Counted from the stretch's first letter, positions 36,781-45,869 are shown. The stretch: 64,000 nt of DNA from Sphingobium sp. TKS (GCF_001563265.1 NZ_CP005083.1:1429001-1493000), one strand, 5' to 3'. Numbers and translations: made by a program. The notes: generated by a model from the letters alone, not told the origin.

Positions 36781-36838
36781 GGGACTCCCGTTAGCACGCT
36801 GTGCGGACAAGCGACATAAAGAAAAGTTTATGTGGCTA

Positions 36839-38443
36839 TTAGCGGGTCGTTCTGCGGGTGGCAATGGCCAGTGCGACGAGCGCGATCATGAAGCCGAACG
36901 GCGCCCAATTACCGAGGCGCGAGAACAGCGTCGGCGAAAGGGCGGTGGGGAGCGCGGTGTCGAGGAAACCGGCGCGGTGGTGGCCGATGCTGCTCAATAT
37001 ATGACCGCGGGCATCGACCACGGCGGAGATTCCGGTGGGGGTGGAGCGGATGATGGGGATGCCCTCCTCAATTGCGCGGAGGCGGGCCTGGGCGAGATGC
37101 TGGACCGGGCCCCAACTGCCGAACCAGGCGTCGTTGGAGGGGTTGAAGAGGAAGTTTGGCCGGTTGGCTTTATCTACCACCTGGCCGGAGAAGATGATCT
37201 CGTAGCAGATCTGGACGCCCATTTTGAGTTGGGGTCGGCCCAGGGTGGCGTGCAGGGTCAGGCTTTGCGGGCCGGGGCCGGGCCAGAAATCGACATCGCC
37301 GGGGACGAGGCGGGAAAGGCCGAGCGGCTGGAGAATCTGGCGCATCGGCAGATATTCGCCATAGGGGACCAGGTGCGACTTGTCGTAGCGGCCGAGCAGG
37401 CGGGCCTCCGGGTCGACGATGAACAGGCTGTTGTTCGCGCCCGCCAGGGCGTTTTCCGTGACGCCTTCTTTCTCGATCTGTTTGAAATAGACCTTGGTGG
37501 CGCCGGTCATGAGGAGGTCGCCGGGGCCGAGCAGTCCAGCCAGGCGGGCGCGCCATTCCGGTTCCAGGTCGAGATAGGCAGGGATGGCGGCTTCGGGCCA
37601 GAAGATCAGGCGCGGGGCGGGGCGGGGGGTGCCTGAAAGGGTCGCCAGGGTGCGGAAATGCGCCTGTTCGAGTTCGGGGGAATATTTTTCGTCCTGGCCG
37701 ATATTGGGCTGGACCACGCGGATGCGCGGCGCGCCTGTCGGGGTGGATGGCGCGGGGGAGAGATGGCCCCACAGGGCCATGGCAATGAGGGGGACGGTTA
37801 TGGCGGCGGCGGGCTTGATCTGGCGGCGGAGGATCAGAAGGAGCGCGCCGGATGCGAGGATGGCGAGGGCGCCCAGGCCGTAGGTGCCGATGAGGGTGGA
37901 GGCGATGGCCATGCCGGTGGGGAGGAGGGTGACGCCCAGCGGGTTCCACGCAAAGCCGGTGAAGGCGGTGGCGCGGAGATATTCCGAGGCTAGCCAGGTG
38001 GCGGCGAAGATGAGGGTGAAAGGAAGTGTAGCATGCTCCTGCGGAGGCAGGAGTCCAGTTCTGACGGCGGGACTGGGTTCCTGCCTTCGCAGGAACACGT
38101 GGTTTCTTAACCACCAGGCGGCGAGAGTGGCCAGGCCGGGATAGGCTGCCAGGTAGAGTGACAGGAGGATGACCGCGCCGTAGCCGAACCAGTGGGGCAT
38201 CGCGTCCTGGAAGGTGAAGGCGTGGGCGATCCAGTTGAGGCCGAGGGTGAAATGACCGACGCCGAACAGCCAGCCGCGCAGGAAAGCGCTGCGGCGGTCG
38301 GGCGCGCGCTCGATCAGGACGATGAGGAGCGCGAAGCAGGCCAGGGTGACGGGCCAGAGTTTGAGCGGTTCGAAGCCGGTCGCCGCCACGAATCCGGCGA
38401 GCAGGGCGGTGAGCTTCGGGAAGCGGGCCGGAATGTCCTTCAT
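36839..38443 (-). CDS. lnt: Apolipoprotein N-acyltransferase
   Basis: Lnt acylates the N-terminal Cys of lipoproteins at the inner membrane, the last maturation step. The 534-residue protein has six to seven N-terminal membrane helices and a nitrilase-like domain. The catalytic triad is visible: Glu in [11 protein letters not shown], Lys in [16 protein letters not shown] and Cys in [15 protein letters not shown] 38443 ([11 protein letters not shown]) is preceded by a basic shadow segment not used. Residues about 116-136 ([21 protein letters not shown]) are encoded by an inserted palindromic repeat in a loop between membrane helices. Confidence 0.96.
   Translation of the reverse strand: MKDIPARFPKLTALLAGFVAATGFEPLKLWPVTLACFALLIVLIERAPDRRSAFLRGWLFGVGHFTLGLNWIAHAFTFQDAMPHWFGYGAVILLSLYLAAYPGLATLAAWWLRNHVFLRRQEPSPAVRTGLLPPQEHATLPFTLIFAATWLASEYLRATAFTGFAWNPLGVTLLPTGMAIASTLIGTYGLGALAILASGALLLILRRQIKPAAAITVPLIAMALWGHLSPAPSTPTGAPRIRVVQPNIGQDEKYSPELEQAHFRTLATLSGTPRPAPRLIFWPEAAIPAYLDLEPEWRARLAGLLGPGDLLMTGATKVYFKQIEKEGVTENALAGANNSLFIVDPEARLLGRYDKSHLVPYGEYLPMRQILQPLGLSRLVPGDVDFWPGPGPQSLTLHATLGRPQLKMGVQICYEIIFSGQVVDKANRPNFLFNPSNDAWFGSWGPVQHLAQARLRAIEEGIPIIRSTPTGISAVVDARGHILSSIGHHRAGFLDTALPTALSPTLFSRLGNWAPFGFMIALVALAIATRRTTR
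38036..38096. repeat. Palindromic repeat element inside lnt
   Basis: CTCCTGC (38036-38042) pairs with GCAGGAG (38047-38053), and GTTCCTGC (38077-38084) pairs with GCAGGAAC (38089-38096), with CCAGT/ACTGG between. It is in frame in lnt and encodes a hydrophilic loop unlike the rest of Lnt. A one-hairpin copy (TGCTCCTGC, CTTC, GCAGGAGCA) lies at 42295-42316. Confidence 0.7.
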
Positions 38444-38454
38444 GCCGGTGCGGC

Positions 38455-39090
38455 TCAGCGCAGGCTTGCCATGGTGGCGTGGCTGCACCTGTCGCTCTTG
38501 TCGCCGCCGCCCGACAGTGCCGAGGCCGCGATGAAGCCGCCTATCACCAGGACCAGGAAACCGGCCGACAGCAGGCCGAGATATTTTTCGATGAACGCCT
38601 TGATAGGACGGCCGAATTTCCAGAACAGAAAGCCCACCAGCATGAACTGGAAGGCGCGGCTGAGGATGCTGGCCCAGAGGAAGGTGAAGAGAGACAGGCC
38701 GATGAAGCCCGCGGTGATGGTGATGAGTTTGAAGGGGATGGGCGTCGCGCCCTTGATCAATATGATCTCCGCTCCATAGTCGCGCAGATAGCAGGCGGCG
38801 ACCGGGAATTTGGCGGCGAGGCCGAGGGCGTGCAAAATCTGCTGGCCGACGGCTTCATAGACGAAATGGCCGATGGCATAGCCCAGCAGGCCACCCATCA
38901 CCGAAGCGATGGTGCAGATCAGGCCGAAGCGGATCGCGCGTTCCGGGCGGGCCAGGCACATCAGGCCCAGCAGCGGATGCGGCGGGATCGGGAAGAAACT
39001 CGATTCCAGAAAACTGATGATAAAGAGCCAGCGTTCGGCGTGGGCGTGGGCGGCTTTCGCCAGCGTCCATTGGTAAAGCTTGGTCAGCAT
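38455..39090 (-). CDS. YqaA/DedA-like membrane protein (VTT domain)
   Basis: The 211-residue inner-membrane protein has about five hydrophobic segments and the VTT-type sequence FLESSFFPIPPHPLLGLMCLA and LRDYGAEIILIKGATPIPFKLITITAGFIG. The Pro/Gly-rich re-entrant loop is typical of DedA-superfamily lipid scramblases or transporters of undecaprenyl phosphate. Its stop is 11 bases before the lnt start, so it probably heads a yqaA-like-lnt-metK operon. The exact substrate is not deducible. Confidence 0.85.
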   Translation of the reverse strand: MLTKLYQWTLAKAAHAHAERWLFIISFLESSFFPIPPHPLLGLMCLARPERAIRFGLICTIASVMGGLLGYAIGHFVYEAVGQQILHALGLAAKFPVAACYLRDYGAEIILIKGATPIPFKLITITAGFIGLSLFTFLWASILSRAFQFMLVGFLFWKFGRPIKAFIEKYLGLLSAGFLVLVIGGFIAASALSGGGDKSDRCSHATMASLR

Positions 39091-39117
39091 CGGGTTGAGG
39101 CCGTAGCCGAACTGCTT

Positions 39118-39624
39118 TCAGGCCGCCAGTGCTTTTGCCAGGACGATCATCTGTTGAGGCGGGTCGAGCGGGACGGGGTAGGGGCGGTGCTCTCCGGTAG
39201 GATGATAGCCACGGCGTTGATAATATTGGATAAGTTTGTCGTGGGTGGAGATGACGGTCATTTCCATCTGCCGGGCGCCGAAGGCGGTTGCGGCGAGCTG
39301 TTCGGCTGCGGCGATGAGGCGGTGGCCAAGGCCGCCCGACTGGAGGCCGGGATCGACGCACAGCAGGCCGAGATAGGCCCGGCCATCGCCCCGGTCGGAG
39401 ATCTGGACGCAGCCGATGGGCGCGCCGTCCGTTCCCAGCGCGACCAGCAGCCGTTCGGCGGGGCTGGCGAGAATCGCTTCGAGCGCGGCAATGCTGGTGC
39501 GGGGGCTGGCGGGCGGGGCGGATGCGATCGCCCAGCTTTGGCGGGCGGTGTCGCCGCGATAGGCGCGCTCGATGATGGGGTGAAGCCGGGGGAGGTCCGA
39601 TGAGGAGGCGGGGCGGATATCCAT
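39118..39624 (-). CDS. GNAT-family N-acetyltransferase
   Basis: The 168-residue protein has the acetyl-CoA-binding motif A (VDPGLQSGGLGHRLIAAAEQLA) with AYLGLLCVD strand 4 and the C-terminal YYQRRGYHPTGEHRPYP. It transfers acetyl to an amine of unknown identity. ATG 39624 (MDIRPASSSD) is preferred to ATG 39675 because the family starts with this strand. It is the upstream neighbour of the YqaA-like gene on the minus strand. Confidence 0.88.
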   Translation of the reverse strand: MDIRPASSSDLPRLHPIIERAYRGDTARQSWAIASAPPASPRTSIAALEAILASPAERLLVALGTDGAPIGCVQISDRGDGRAYLGLLCVDPGLQSGGLGHRLIAAAEQLAATAFGARQMEMTVISTHDKLIQYYQRRGYHPTGEHRPYPVPLDPPQQMIVLAKALAA

Positions 39625-39713
39625 GGCCGGGCTGTAACGCGGCTGTGATGGAAGCGACAGAGGCTTGATCGGCACGGTGCCGCCGCGCTAAGCTTCCGGC
39701 ATAGGAGACAAAT

Positions 39714-39956
39714 ATGCTTGGCATGGGAGAGGGCGGTTGCCCCTTTGAGTTCAATACCGACCCTGTGACGTTCAAGGTCGGGGATTCGGTCAGCTACCGG
39801 GTGACGGGCAGTCTGGAGGGCATGCCCTTTGCCGGTGTGCTGCTGGAGGTGCATGAGGATCATGTCGTGCTGACCTCCGATCCCGACGACAAGGCCAGCC
39901 GGATGCGGGCGACCCGGGAAAGCCGTCCGGTCGTCCGCGAAGAGGATGTCTGTTGA
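39714..39956 (+). CDS. Small hypothetical protein (80 aa)
   Basis: This 80-residue soluble, beta-rich protein (TFKVGDSVSYRVTGSLEGMPFAGVLLEVHEDHVVLTS, split by turns, is nearly all strands) looks like a small SH3-like or OB-like barrel. No signal peptide. GGAG lies upstream, though spacing is loose. No family is recognised. It is divergent from the GNAT gene. Confidence 0.6.
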   Translation: MLGMGEGGCPFEFNTDPVTFKVGDSVSYRVTGSLEGMPFAGVLLEVHEDHVVLTSDPDDKASRMRATRESRPVVREEDVC

Positions 39957-40024
39957 CGCGACGGCGTTGACGGGATGGCGGCGTCTGGGCATGACCCCTT
40001 ATGAGTCCTGCCCGGCGCATTTGA

Positions 40025-40786
40025 GTGAATTTGACCTTTTCATCCCCTTCGAAATGGCGCGAGCGTGGCGGCGGATTGCTGTTCGCTCTGCTTTTCAACG
40101 GCCTGCTGCTGCTGGCGCTGCTGACGCTGGCGCCCGAGCCGGTGATTCGGTTGCCGGATTTCCGCAACCCCGTGACCTTCGAGATGGCGCCAGCGCCCAA
40201 GACGGAAAAGGCGCAGAGCAAGGCTGAAAAGAGCGAGAAGAAGCGGCAGGAGAAATCGGCGCAGCGGCAGGTGCAGCCGGTGGCCAAGCCCGACCGGCCG
40301 GTAGTGAAGCCGACCGAGCAGCAGCCTTCGCCGCTGCCCTTTCTGGTGATGGACACCCAGCAGATGGCGTCGGCCGATATCGGGAAGATCGCGAAGAAGG
40401 GCGCGGCTGACGGCGCTTCGGGGCCGGGCAATAGCGCGGCGGTGGCCGGGCCGGGGGAGGGGCCGGGCGGAGTGCAATTGTTCGAGGCGGAATGGTATCG
40501 GCGGCCGAGCCCTGCGGAGCTGGCCGGCTATCTGCCCCCCAGTGCGCCGGGCAATGGCTGGGGTCTGGTGGCCTGCAAGACGGTCGATCATTATCATGTC
40601 GAAAATTGCCAGACGCTGGGCGAATCGCCCATGGGGTCCGGCTTTGCCAAGGCGGTGCGGCTGGCGGCCTGGCAATTTCTGGTGCTGCCGCCGCGGGTCA
40701 ACGGCAAGGTGATGGTGGGAAGCTGGGTGCGGATCAGGATCGATTATACGCGGACCGTTGCCGGAGCGGATGAATCGGGGCGGTGA
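40025..40786 (+). CDS. TonB-like membrane-anchored protein
   Basis: The 253-residue protein has one N-terminal membrane helix (LLFALLFNGLLLLALLTLA), a charged K/E/P/Q-rich spacer (KTEKAQSKAEKSEKKRQEK) and a C-terminal domain with VRLAAWQFLVLPPRVNGKVMVGSWVRIRIDY, which resembles a TonB C-terminal strand-helix unit. TonB-like proteins link the proton-motive force to outer membrane receptors. No exbB/exbD is beside it, and the C-terminal Gly/Pro TonB signature is weak. An energy transducer or envelope stabiliser are both possible. Confidence 0.6.
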   Translation: MNLTFSSPSKWRERGGGLLFALLFNGLLLLALLTLAPEPVIRLPDFRNPVTFEMAPAPKTEKAQSKAEKSEKKRQEKSAQRQVQPVAKPDRPVVKPTEQQPSPLPFLVMDTQQMASADIGKIAKKGAADGASGPGNSAAVAGPGEGPGGVQLFEAEWYRRPSPAELAGYLPPSAPGNGWGLVACKTVDHYHVENCQTLGESPMGSGFAKAVRLAAWQFLVLPPRVNGKVMVGSWVRIRIDYTRTVAGADESGR

Positions 40787-40866
40787 ATTTCGCCCCATGG
40801 GGTGAATCAGGTTGCATGTCGAAGATGGACGGTGATGATGGGCTTCTTTTTTCAGGAGCCTTTGTC

Positions 40867-41514
40867 ATGATCCTCTATGGAGCGCGGCCTTCGCCATTCG
40901 TGCGCAAGGTCATCGTCTTTGCCGCCGAGAAGGGCATTGATCTGGAGGTGAAGCCGGGCGGTTTCGGGCAGGGCGGCGAGGCGTTCGCCCAGACATCGCC
41001 CTTCGGCAAGATACCGGGCTTTCAGGACGGGGATTTCCTGATCAGCGACAGTACGGCGATCATAACCTATCTGGATACACTGCATCCCGAGCCCAATCTG
41101 ATCCCGGTCGAAGCGAAGGCGCGGGCGCGGGCCATTTGGTATGAGGAGTTTGGCGACACGATCGTGCAGGCGACGGGAGTTCAGATCTTCTTTAACCGGA
41201 TGGTCGCGCCGTTCATGGGCATGGCGCAGGATCTTGCCGCCGCCGAGAAAGCCGAGGCGGATAGCCTGCCTAAGCTTTACGACTATCTGGAGAACATTCT
41301 GCCGGACAGCGGATTCCTGGTCGAGGATCGCTTTACGCTGGCGGACATCGCGGTGGCCTGCCCGATCATCAATGTCTGCTATTGCAGTTCCGTGCTGGCG
41401 GAGGGGCGCTGGCCGCGCCTTCGCGGCTGGTTGCAGCAGATGCGGGAGCGGCCGAGCTTCGCCGCGGCGCTGGCGGTGGAAGCCAAGGCGATCGAACGGA
41501 TGGCTGCGGCATGA
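40867..41514 (+). CDS. Glutathione S-transferase family protein
   Basis: The 215-residue protein has an N-terminal thioredoxin-fold domain (ILYGARPSPFVRKVIVFAAEKG, with FGKIPGFQDGDFLISDSTAIITYLD, the glutathione-binding PG/SxA motif) and an all-helical C-terminal domain (LVEDRFTLADIAVACPII). The catalytic residue is likely Ser in PSPFVRK. AGGAG lies upstream of ATG 40867. The substrate is unknown; detoxification or ring-opening reactions are usual in sphingomonads. It is the last gene before the GTA cluster. Confidence 0.92.
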   Translation: MILYGARPSPFVRKVIVFAAEKGIDLEVKPGGFGQGGEAFAQTSPFGKIPGFQDGDFLISDSTAIITYLDTLHPEPNLIPVEAKARARAIWYEEFGDTIVQATGVQIFFNRMVAPFMGMAQDLAAAEKAEADSLPKLYDYLENILPDSGFLVEDRFTLADIAVACPIINVCYCSSVLAEGRWPRLRGWLQQMRERPSFAAALAVEAKAIERMAAA

Positions 41515-41538
41515 TTTAACCTATATGGAACATTTTTC

Positions 41539-41644
41539 TTGACATCGTCACGCTGTTCTGGCAGTTATGCGGACACTGGAAAAATGTGAGTCGCCAACGA
41601 GGCGCGGTAAGGGGCTGGTCCTGTTGGGCCGGCCCTTTTCTTTT
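41539..41644 (+). promoter_or_regulatory. GTA leader: -35-like element and terminator-like hairpin
   Basis: TTGACA (41539-41544) is a consensus -35; the -10 is weak (about AGTTAT at 41563-41568). A hairpin, GGGCTGG (41612-41618) and CCGGCCC (41629-41635), followed by TTTTCTTTT ends 12 bases before the first GTA gene. It looks like an intrinsic terminator or attenuator between promoter and gene. Confidence 0.5.
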
Positions 41645-41655
41645 GGGCGCGGGGG

Positions 41656-42234
41656 ATGGGCATGGTGGATGAGGTGAAGGAGAAGGGCGGGAGGCAGCGC
41701 TTTGGCGGGCGGGCGAAGGCGCCGGACCGGGTGCTGGTTCTGGAGAATAATCAGCAGGGCGCCCAGGGCACGGGGCCGCAATTGAGGGCGATGCGCAAGG
41801 ATGGCTTTACGCCGGAATTGCGACAGAAGTTCCTGGAAACGCTGGCCTTGACCTGCAACGTCAGTGAGGCGGCGCGGGTCGTGGGGCGGAATTTGGCGAC
41901 CGTCTATTATCTGAAGCGGCGCGATCCGGGCTTTGCGCGGGCCTGGAAGCAGGCGCTGAGTATCGGGCATGAGGAGTTGAAGGCGCTGATGCTGCGGCAG
42001 GCGCTGTTCGGCACGGAGGATGAGGAGATCGTGCTGGACGGCGAGGGCGCGGTCAAAAGCCGGAAGATCAAGCGGGGGCATCCGCATATGATCCAGGCGA
42101 TCCTGTTCAGGGCGCATGAAAAAGAGGTGGCGGAGACGCAGCGGTTGGAGAGTGTCGAGCGGCCCGATGGCGAGGATGCGGTGGCGCGGTTGCGGGCGGC
42201 GCTGGAGTTGGTGCGGGAGAGGAGTGGGGATTAG
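41656..42234 (+). CDS. Putative terminase small subunit / GTA gp1-like
   Basis: The 192-residue protein has a basic N-terminus, then FTPELRQKFLETLALTCNVSEAARVVGRNLATVYYLKRRDPGFARAW split by turns. This is a helix-turn-helix of the small-terminase type (AARVVGRNLATVYYL). DNA recognition for packaging is the expected role in RcGTA-type particles. It is the first gene of the cluster, upstream of the large terminase but separated from it by a reverse-strand gene. Two ATGs (41656, 41662) are possible starts. Assignment as the gp1 slot is by position and fold. Confidence 0.7.
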   Translation: MGMVDEVKEKGGRQRFGGRAKAPDRVLVLENNQQGAQGTGPQLRAMRKDGFTPELRQKFLETLALTCNVSEAARVVGRNLATVYYLKRRDPGFARAWKQALSIGHEELKALMLRQALFGTEDEEIVLDGEGAVKSRKIKRGHPHMIQAILFRAHEKEVAETQRLESVERPDGEDAVARLRAALELVRERSGD

Positions 42235-42294
42235 GTTGGTGTTGGGGGGAAGGCGGACGGTATGCTTTTGCGTCGCTTTCCTTGAAGTACACCA

Positions 42295-42316
42295 TGCTCC
42301 TGCCTTCGCAGGAGCA
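42295..42316. repeat. Palindromic repeat copy between gp1 and the inserted GNAT gene
   Basis: TGCTCCTGC (42295-42303) and GCAGGAGCA (42308-42316) are exact reverse complements with a CTTC loop. It is related to the repeat inside lnt and lies between a plus- and a minus-strand gene that converge. Confidence 0.65.
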
Positions 42317-42359
42317 CGTGCCTCTCAATGGCTGGAATTGGCCATTTGAAATCATCCGC

Positions 42360-42797
42360 TCAGGGGGCGTAGCGGAGGTGGATCAACGGGTAGGGGCGGC
42401 CTTGGCCGTCTTGCTCGGAGCGGCCGGTGCGGGCGAAGCTCAGGGCTTCGTAGAAAGCTATGGCCCGGTCATTCTGTTCGTTGACGTCGGTGGTGAGCGT
42501 GGGGTGGAGCGACAGGGCGTGGCCGACCAGGCGGCGGCCTATTCCCTGGCCGTGCCAGGCGGGGTCGATGAACAGCGCCTCCATATGCGCGCCGTCGATC
42601 AGCATGAAGCCGATGGCCAGGTCGTCCGTATCGGTGGCGAGCCAGGCGGGGGCCAAGGGGAGGAAAGCGGCAACCTCGGCCTCTATGGCGGAGCGGTCGT
42701 CCGGCGTCAGGAAATCATGGGTCGCGTCGACGGCCTTGCGCCAGATGTCGAGCAGGCGGGCGCCGTCGGCGGCGCGGGCGGGGCGGATCGAGCTCAT
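42360..42797 (-). CDS. GNAT acetyltransferase inserted in the GTA cluster
   Basis: The 145-residue acetyltransferase lies on the opposite strand between gp1 and the large terminase. It has the acetyl-CoA motif LFIDPAWHGQGIGRRLVGHALSL, the DVNEQNDRAIAFYEAL helix and FARTGRSEQDGQGRPYPLIHL, matching the YjaB-like GNAT subgroup. ATG 42797 is used; ATG 42806 is also open. It has no evident particle function. A dispersed palindrome flanks its 3' side, which hints at insertion. Confidence 0.85.
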   Translation of the reverse strand: MSSIRPARAADGARLLDIWRKAVDATHDFLTPDDRSAIEAEVAAFLPLAPAWLATDTDDLAIGFMLIDGAHMEALFIDPAWHGQGIGRRLVGHALSLHPTLTTDVNEQNDRAIAFYEALSFARTGRSEQDGQGRPYPLIHLRYAP

Positions 42798-42869
42798 GGC
42801 GGGCATATAGGGGCGCTGGGCGGGTCGGCCAAATTTCGGGCTGGGAAAATCGATGAATGGAGGCGGCGC

Positions 42870-44186
42870 ATGGGGCAACTGTCGGATTTCGAGCGGTTGG
42901 CGCTGATGCCGGAGGCGGCGCGGGAGCGGGTGCTGGCCGGGCTGAGCGGCGCGGCGGCGGATGCGCTGGCGTATGACTGGTGCTGGCTGGCGCGGCCGGA
43001 GCAATTGGCGCCGGAGGGGGACTGGCGCATCTGGCTGATGATGGCGGGACGCGGCTTTGGCAAGACGCGCGCCGGGGCCGAGTGGGTGCGATCGGTCGCG
43101 GAGAGCGATCCTGCGGCGCGGATCGCGCTGGTGGGGGCGACGCTGGGCGAGGCGCGGGCGGTGATGGTGGAGGGCGCCTCGGGCGTTCTGGCCGTTGCGC
43201 CCTGGTGGAACCGGCCGGCTTTTTCACCGGCCTTGCGCAAGCTGGTGTGGCCCAATGGCGCGGTGGCGACCCTGTTCGGTGCGGCGGAGGCGGAGGGTCT
43301 GCGCGGGCCGCAGTTCAGCCATGGCTGGGCGGATGAAATCGCCAAATGGGCGGGTGGAGAGGCGGCCTGGGACAATCTGATGATGGGGATGCGATTGGGC
43401 GTTGCGCCGCGTGTGCTGGCGACGACGACGCCCCGGCCTGTGGCGCTGGTGCGGGGGTTGGTGGCGCGGGATGGCGGCGACGTCGTGGTGACGCGGGGGC
43501 GGACGGCGGACAATGTCGCGCATCTGGCCGACGGCTTCATCGCGGCGATGGAGCGGAGCTATGGCGGTACGCGGCTGGGGCGGCAGGAACTGGAGGGCGA
43601 ACTGATCGAAGAGGTCGAGGGCGCGCTATGGAGCCGCGATCTGCTGGAGCGGTGCCGGGTGGCGCATGTGCGGGGCGCGCTGGTGCGGGTGGTGGTGGCG
43701 GTCGATCCGCCTGCCTCCGCGCATGGGGATGCCTGCGGGATCGTGGTTGCAGGGATCGGGGATGATGGCCGGGCCTATGTGATTGCCGATGCGACCGTGG
43801 AGGGCGCGACGCCCGAGGGCTGGGCGCGGGCAGTCGCGGCGGCTGCGCTGGTGCATGGCGCGGACCGGGTGGTGGCCGAGGCCAATAATGGCGGCGCGAT
43901 GGTCGAAAGCGTGCTGCGCGCTGCGGAAGCCGGGCTGCCGGTGCGGCTGGTGCATGCGAGCCGGGGCAAGGTGGCGCGGGCGGAGCCGGTGGCGGCTTTG
44001 TATGAGGCCGGACGGGTCGTGCATCGCGGCGGCTTTGCGCAGTTGGAGGACCAGATGTGCGGGATGATGCTGGGGGGCGGCTATGTCGGGCCGGGGCGGT
44101 CGCCGGATCGGGCGGATGCGCTGGTCTGGGCGCTGACGGAGTTGATGCTCGGGCGGCGCGGGGATGCGCGGGTGCGGGCCGTGTAA
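42870..44186 (+). CDS. Large terminase (GTA gp2)
   Basis: The DNA-packaging ATPase/nuclease (438 residues) has Walker A AGRGFGKTRAGAEWV, Walker B WADEIAKW, a coupling ATTTPRP motif, and the RNase-H-like nuclease acidic sites in VVVAVDPPASAHGDACGI, VVAEANNGG and DRADALVWALTEL. RcGTA terminase packages random 4-5 kb host DNA. GGAGG lies 6 bases before ATG 42870. The sequence matches the GTA/DNA-packaging family of alphaproteobacteria, not a site-specific phage type. Confidence 0.95.
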   Translation: MGQLSDFERLALMPEAARERVLAGLSGAAADALAYDWCWLARPEQLAPEGDWRIWLMMAGRGFGKTRAGAEWVRSVAESDPAARIALVGATLGEARAVMVEGASGVLAVAPWWNRPAFSPALRKLVWPNGAVATLFGAAEAEGLRGPQFSHGWADEIAKWAGGEAAWDNLMMGMRLGVAPRVLATTTPRPVALVRGLVARDGGDVVVTRGRTADNVAHLADGFIAAMERSYGGTRLGRQELEGELIEEVEGALWSRDLLERCRVAHVRGALVRVVVAVDPPASAHGDACGIVVAGIGDDGRAYVIADATVEGATPEGWARAVAAAALVHGADRVVAEANNGGAMVESVLRAAEAGLPVRLVHASRGKVARAEPVAALYEAGRVVHRGGFAQLEDQMCGMMLGGGYVGPGRSPDRADALVWALTELMLGRRGDARVRAV

Positions 44187-44273
44187 ACGCTATATTCGAA
44201 CGCTTGCGTAACGAGGAAACAAAGCGGGGGCGCCATGCGTTGTCGCGGCGATGAAATGGCAGGAGAATTTTCG

Positions 44274-44612
44274 ATGAGGATCGCGAAACTGGCGGCTGGT
44301 CTGGCGGCGCTGACCCTGATGGTCGAGCCTGCGATCGCGGTGACGTTGTCGAGCAAGGACAGGGCGCGGGTGGCGCGGGCGGCGCCGCGTGATCGCGACG
44401 ATGTGCGCTACTGCCTGCTCAAGCGGAAGAAGGATGCGCGCAAGGGCACGGTGATCGGTGCGGCGGGCGGTGCTGGCGCGGGCGTGATCGCCGGAGGGAG
44501 CGTCGGGGAGACGTTGCTGGCTGGGGCCGCGGGCGCGGTTGCGGGCAATCTGATCGGGAAGGGGCAGGCGGGCGGCGATGCCTGCGATCGGGTTTTGAAG
44601 CGTAATCCTTAA
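44274..44612 (+). CDS. Secreted glycine-rich protein inside the GTA cluster
   Basis: The 112-residue product has a signal peptide ending PAIA, a basic segment (SSKDRARVARAAPRDRDD) with YCLLKRKKDA, and a glycine zipper (GTVIGAAGGAGAGVIAGGS, then LLAGAAGAVAGNLIGKG). It resembles a small 17-kDa-antigen or glycine-zipper protein. AGGAG lies upstream of ATG 44274. It is located between terminase and portal on the cluster strand but has no conserved GTA role that I know, so it looks like host cargo. Confidence 0.75.
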   Translation: MRIAKLAAGLAALTLMVEPAIAVTLSSKDRARVARAAPRDRDDVRYCLLKRKKDARKGTVIGAAGGAGAGVIAGGSVGETLLAGAAGAVAGNLIGKGQAGGDACDRVLKRNP

Positions 44613-44676
44613 AGGGGCGAGGAACCCCCTTTCCAAGTTTCGGCAGGTGGCTGAAGGCTGCCAAGTTTCACCATCC

Positions 44677-44703
44677 TCCTCCCTTGCGGGGGGAGGATTT
44701 TTT
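44677..44703 (+). terminator. Terminator-like hairpin 13 bases before the portal gene
   Basis: TCCTCCC (44677-44683) and GGGAGGA (44691-44697) form a stem followed directly by six T residues (44698-44703). A second hairpin AAAGGGG/CCCCTTT lies near 44611-44632. It is probably a terminator for the secreted-protein gene or an attenuator for the portal gene. Confidence 0.65.
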
Positions 44704-44715
44704 GTGGGTGGGTCT

Positions 44716-45846
44716 ATGAAATTTTTCGGGACGAAGGCGGCGCGGGCAAGTGCGCGGCCGGTGTTGGCGCGGGCCTGGGGTTCGGGCGGGGTGGCGCTGG
44801 GGGAATGGCCGGCAAGCTATGAGGCGCAGTTGCGCGCTGGGGTCATCGGCAATCCGGTGGCGCAGCGGGCGATGCGGCTGATCGCGGAAGGGGCGGGCGG
44901 CACCGCTTTGGCTGTCGAGGGCGTTGCGGCGGATGTGGAGGCGCGGGTTCGGGCTTTGCTGATGCGCTGTTCCGGGGGGCAATCGCTGGTGGAGACGCTG
45001 GCGAGCCATTTGCTGCTGCATGGCAATGCCTATGTCCAGTTGATCGTCGGCGCGGACGGGTTGCCGGTGGAGCTTTATGCGCTGCGGCCTGAGCGGGTCA
45101 GCGTGGAGGCGGATGCGCGGGGGTGGCCGGCGGCCTATCTTTATCGCGTCGGGGAAAGCGTGACGCGGCTGTCCCCGGAAGATGGCGCGGGGCGGACCGG
45201 CATCATTCACCTGAAGGCGCTGCATCCGCTGGACGACCATTATGGGCTGGGCTGTGTCGGGGCGGCGGCCGGGGCGGTGGCGATCCACAATGCGGCGACG
45301 GTGTGGAACAAGGCGCTGCTGGACAATGCGGCGCGGCCTTCGGGGGCGATGGTCTATGATCCGGGGGACGGGTCGGTGATGGCGCCGGAGCAGTTCGAGC
45401 GGGTGAAGCGGGAGATGGAGGTCGCTTTTTCGGGCGCGGCCAATGCCGGCCGGCCGATGCTGCTGGAGGGCGGGCTGGACTGGAAGGCGATGAGCCTGAC
45501 GCCGGCCGAGATGGATTTCGTTGGGCTGAAGGCGGCGGCGGCGCGGGAAATTTCGCTCGCCTTCGGGGTGCCGCCGATGCTGATGGGGCTGCCGGGGGAT
45601 AATGCTTACGCCAATTATCGGGAGGCCAATCGGGCGCTGTGGCGGCAGACGATCCTGCCATTGGTGGCGAAGATCTGCGGTGGGCTGGCGCAGGGGCTGG
45701 ACGGCTGGTGGCCGGGACTGTGCCTGAGGGCGAATCTGGATGCGGTGCCCGCGCTGTCGGAGGAGCGTTCCGCTTTGTGGGACCGGGTGACGGCGGCGGA
45801 TTTCCTGAGCGCTGAAGAGAAGCGGGCGATGCTGGGCATCGGGTGA
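44716..45846 (+). CDS. Portal protein (GTA gp3)
   Basis: The 376-residue HK97-type portal forms the dodecameric gate at the capsid vertex. Typical stretches are LLLHGNAYVQLIVGADG, the central HPLDDHYGLG, LTPAEMDFVGLKAAAAREISLAFGVPPMLMG and NYREANRALWRQTILPLV. ATG 44716 is placed just after the T-rich hairpin with only a weak ribosome site (GGGTGGGT). Translation may depend on its leader structure. It is coupled in order to gp3.5 and protease. Confidence 0.95.
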   Translation: MKFFGTKAARASARPVLARAWGSGGVALGEWPASYEAQLRAGVIGNPVAQRAMRLIAEGAGGTALAVEGVAADVEARVRALLMRCSGGQSLVETLASHLLLHGNAYVQLIVGADGLPVELYALRPERVSVEADARGWPAAYLYRVGESVTRLSPEDGAGRTGIIHLKALHPLDDHYGLGCVGAAAGAVAIHNAATVWNKALLDNAARPSGAMVYDPGDGSVMAPEQFERVKREMEVAFSGAANAGRPMLLEGGLDWKAMSLTPAEMDFVGLKAAAAREISLAFGVPPMLMGLPGDNAYANYREANRALWRQTILPLVAKICGGLAQGLDGWWPGLCLRANLDAVPALSEERSALWDRVTAADFLSAEEKRAMLGIG

Positions 45847-45869
45847 GGCGGCAGTCGCGGAGGTGGGCG

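Noticed and set aside
36781..36838. SAM-II or SAM/SAH riboswitch before metK
   Set aside because: The leader between lnt and metK is only 58 bases and I could not match a known SAM-aptamer consensus; a covariance search would be needed.
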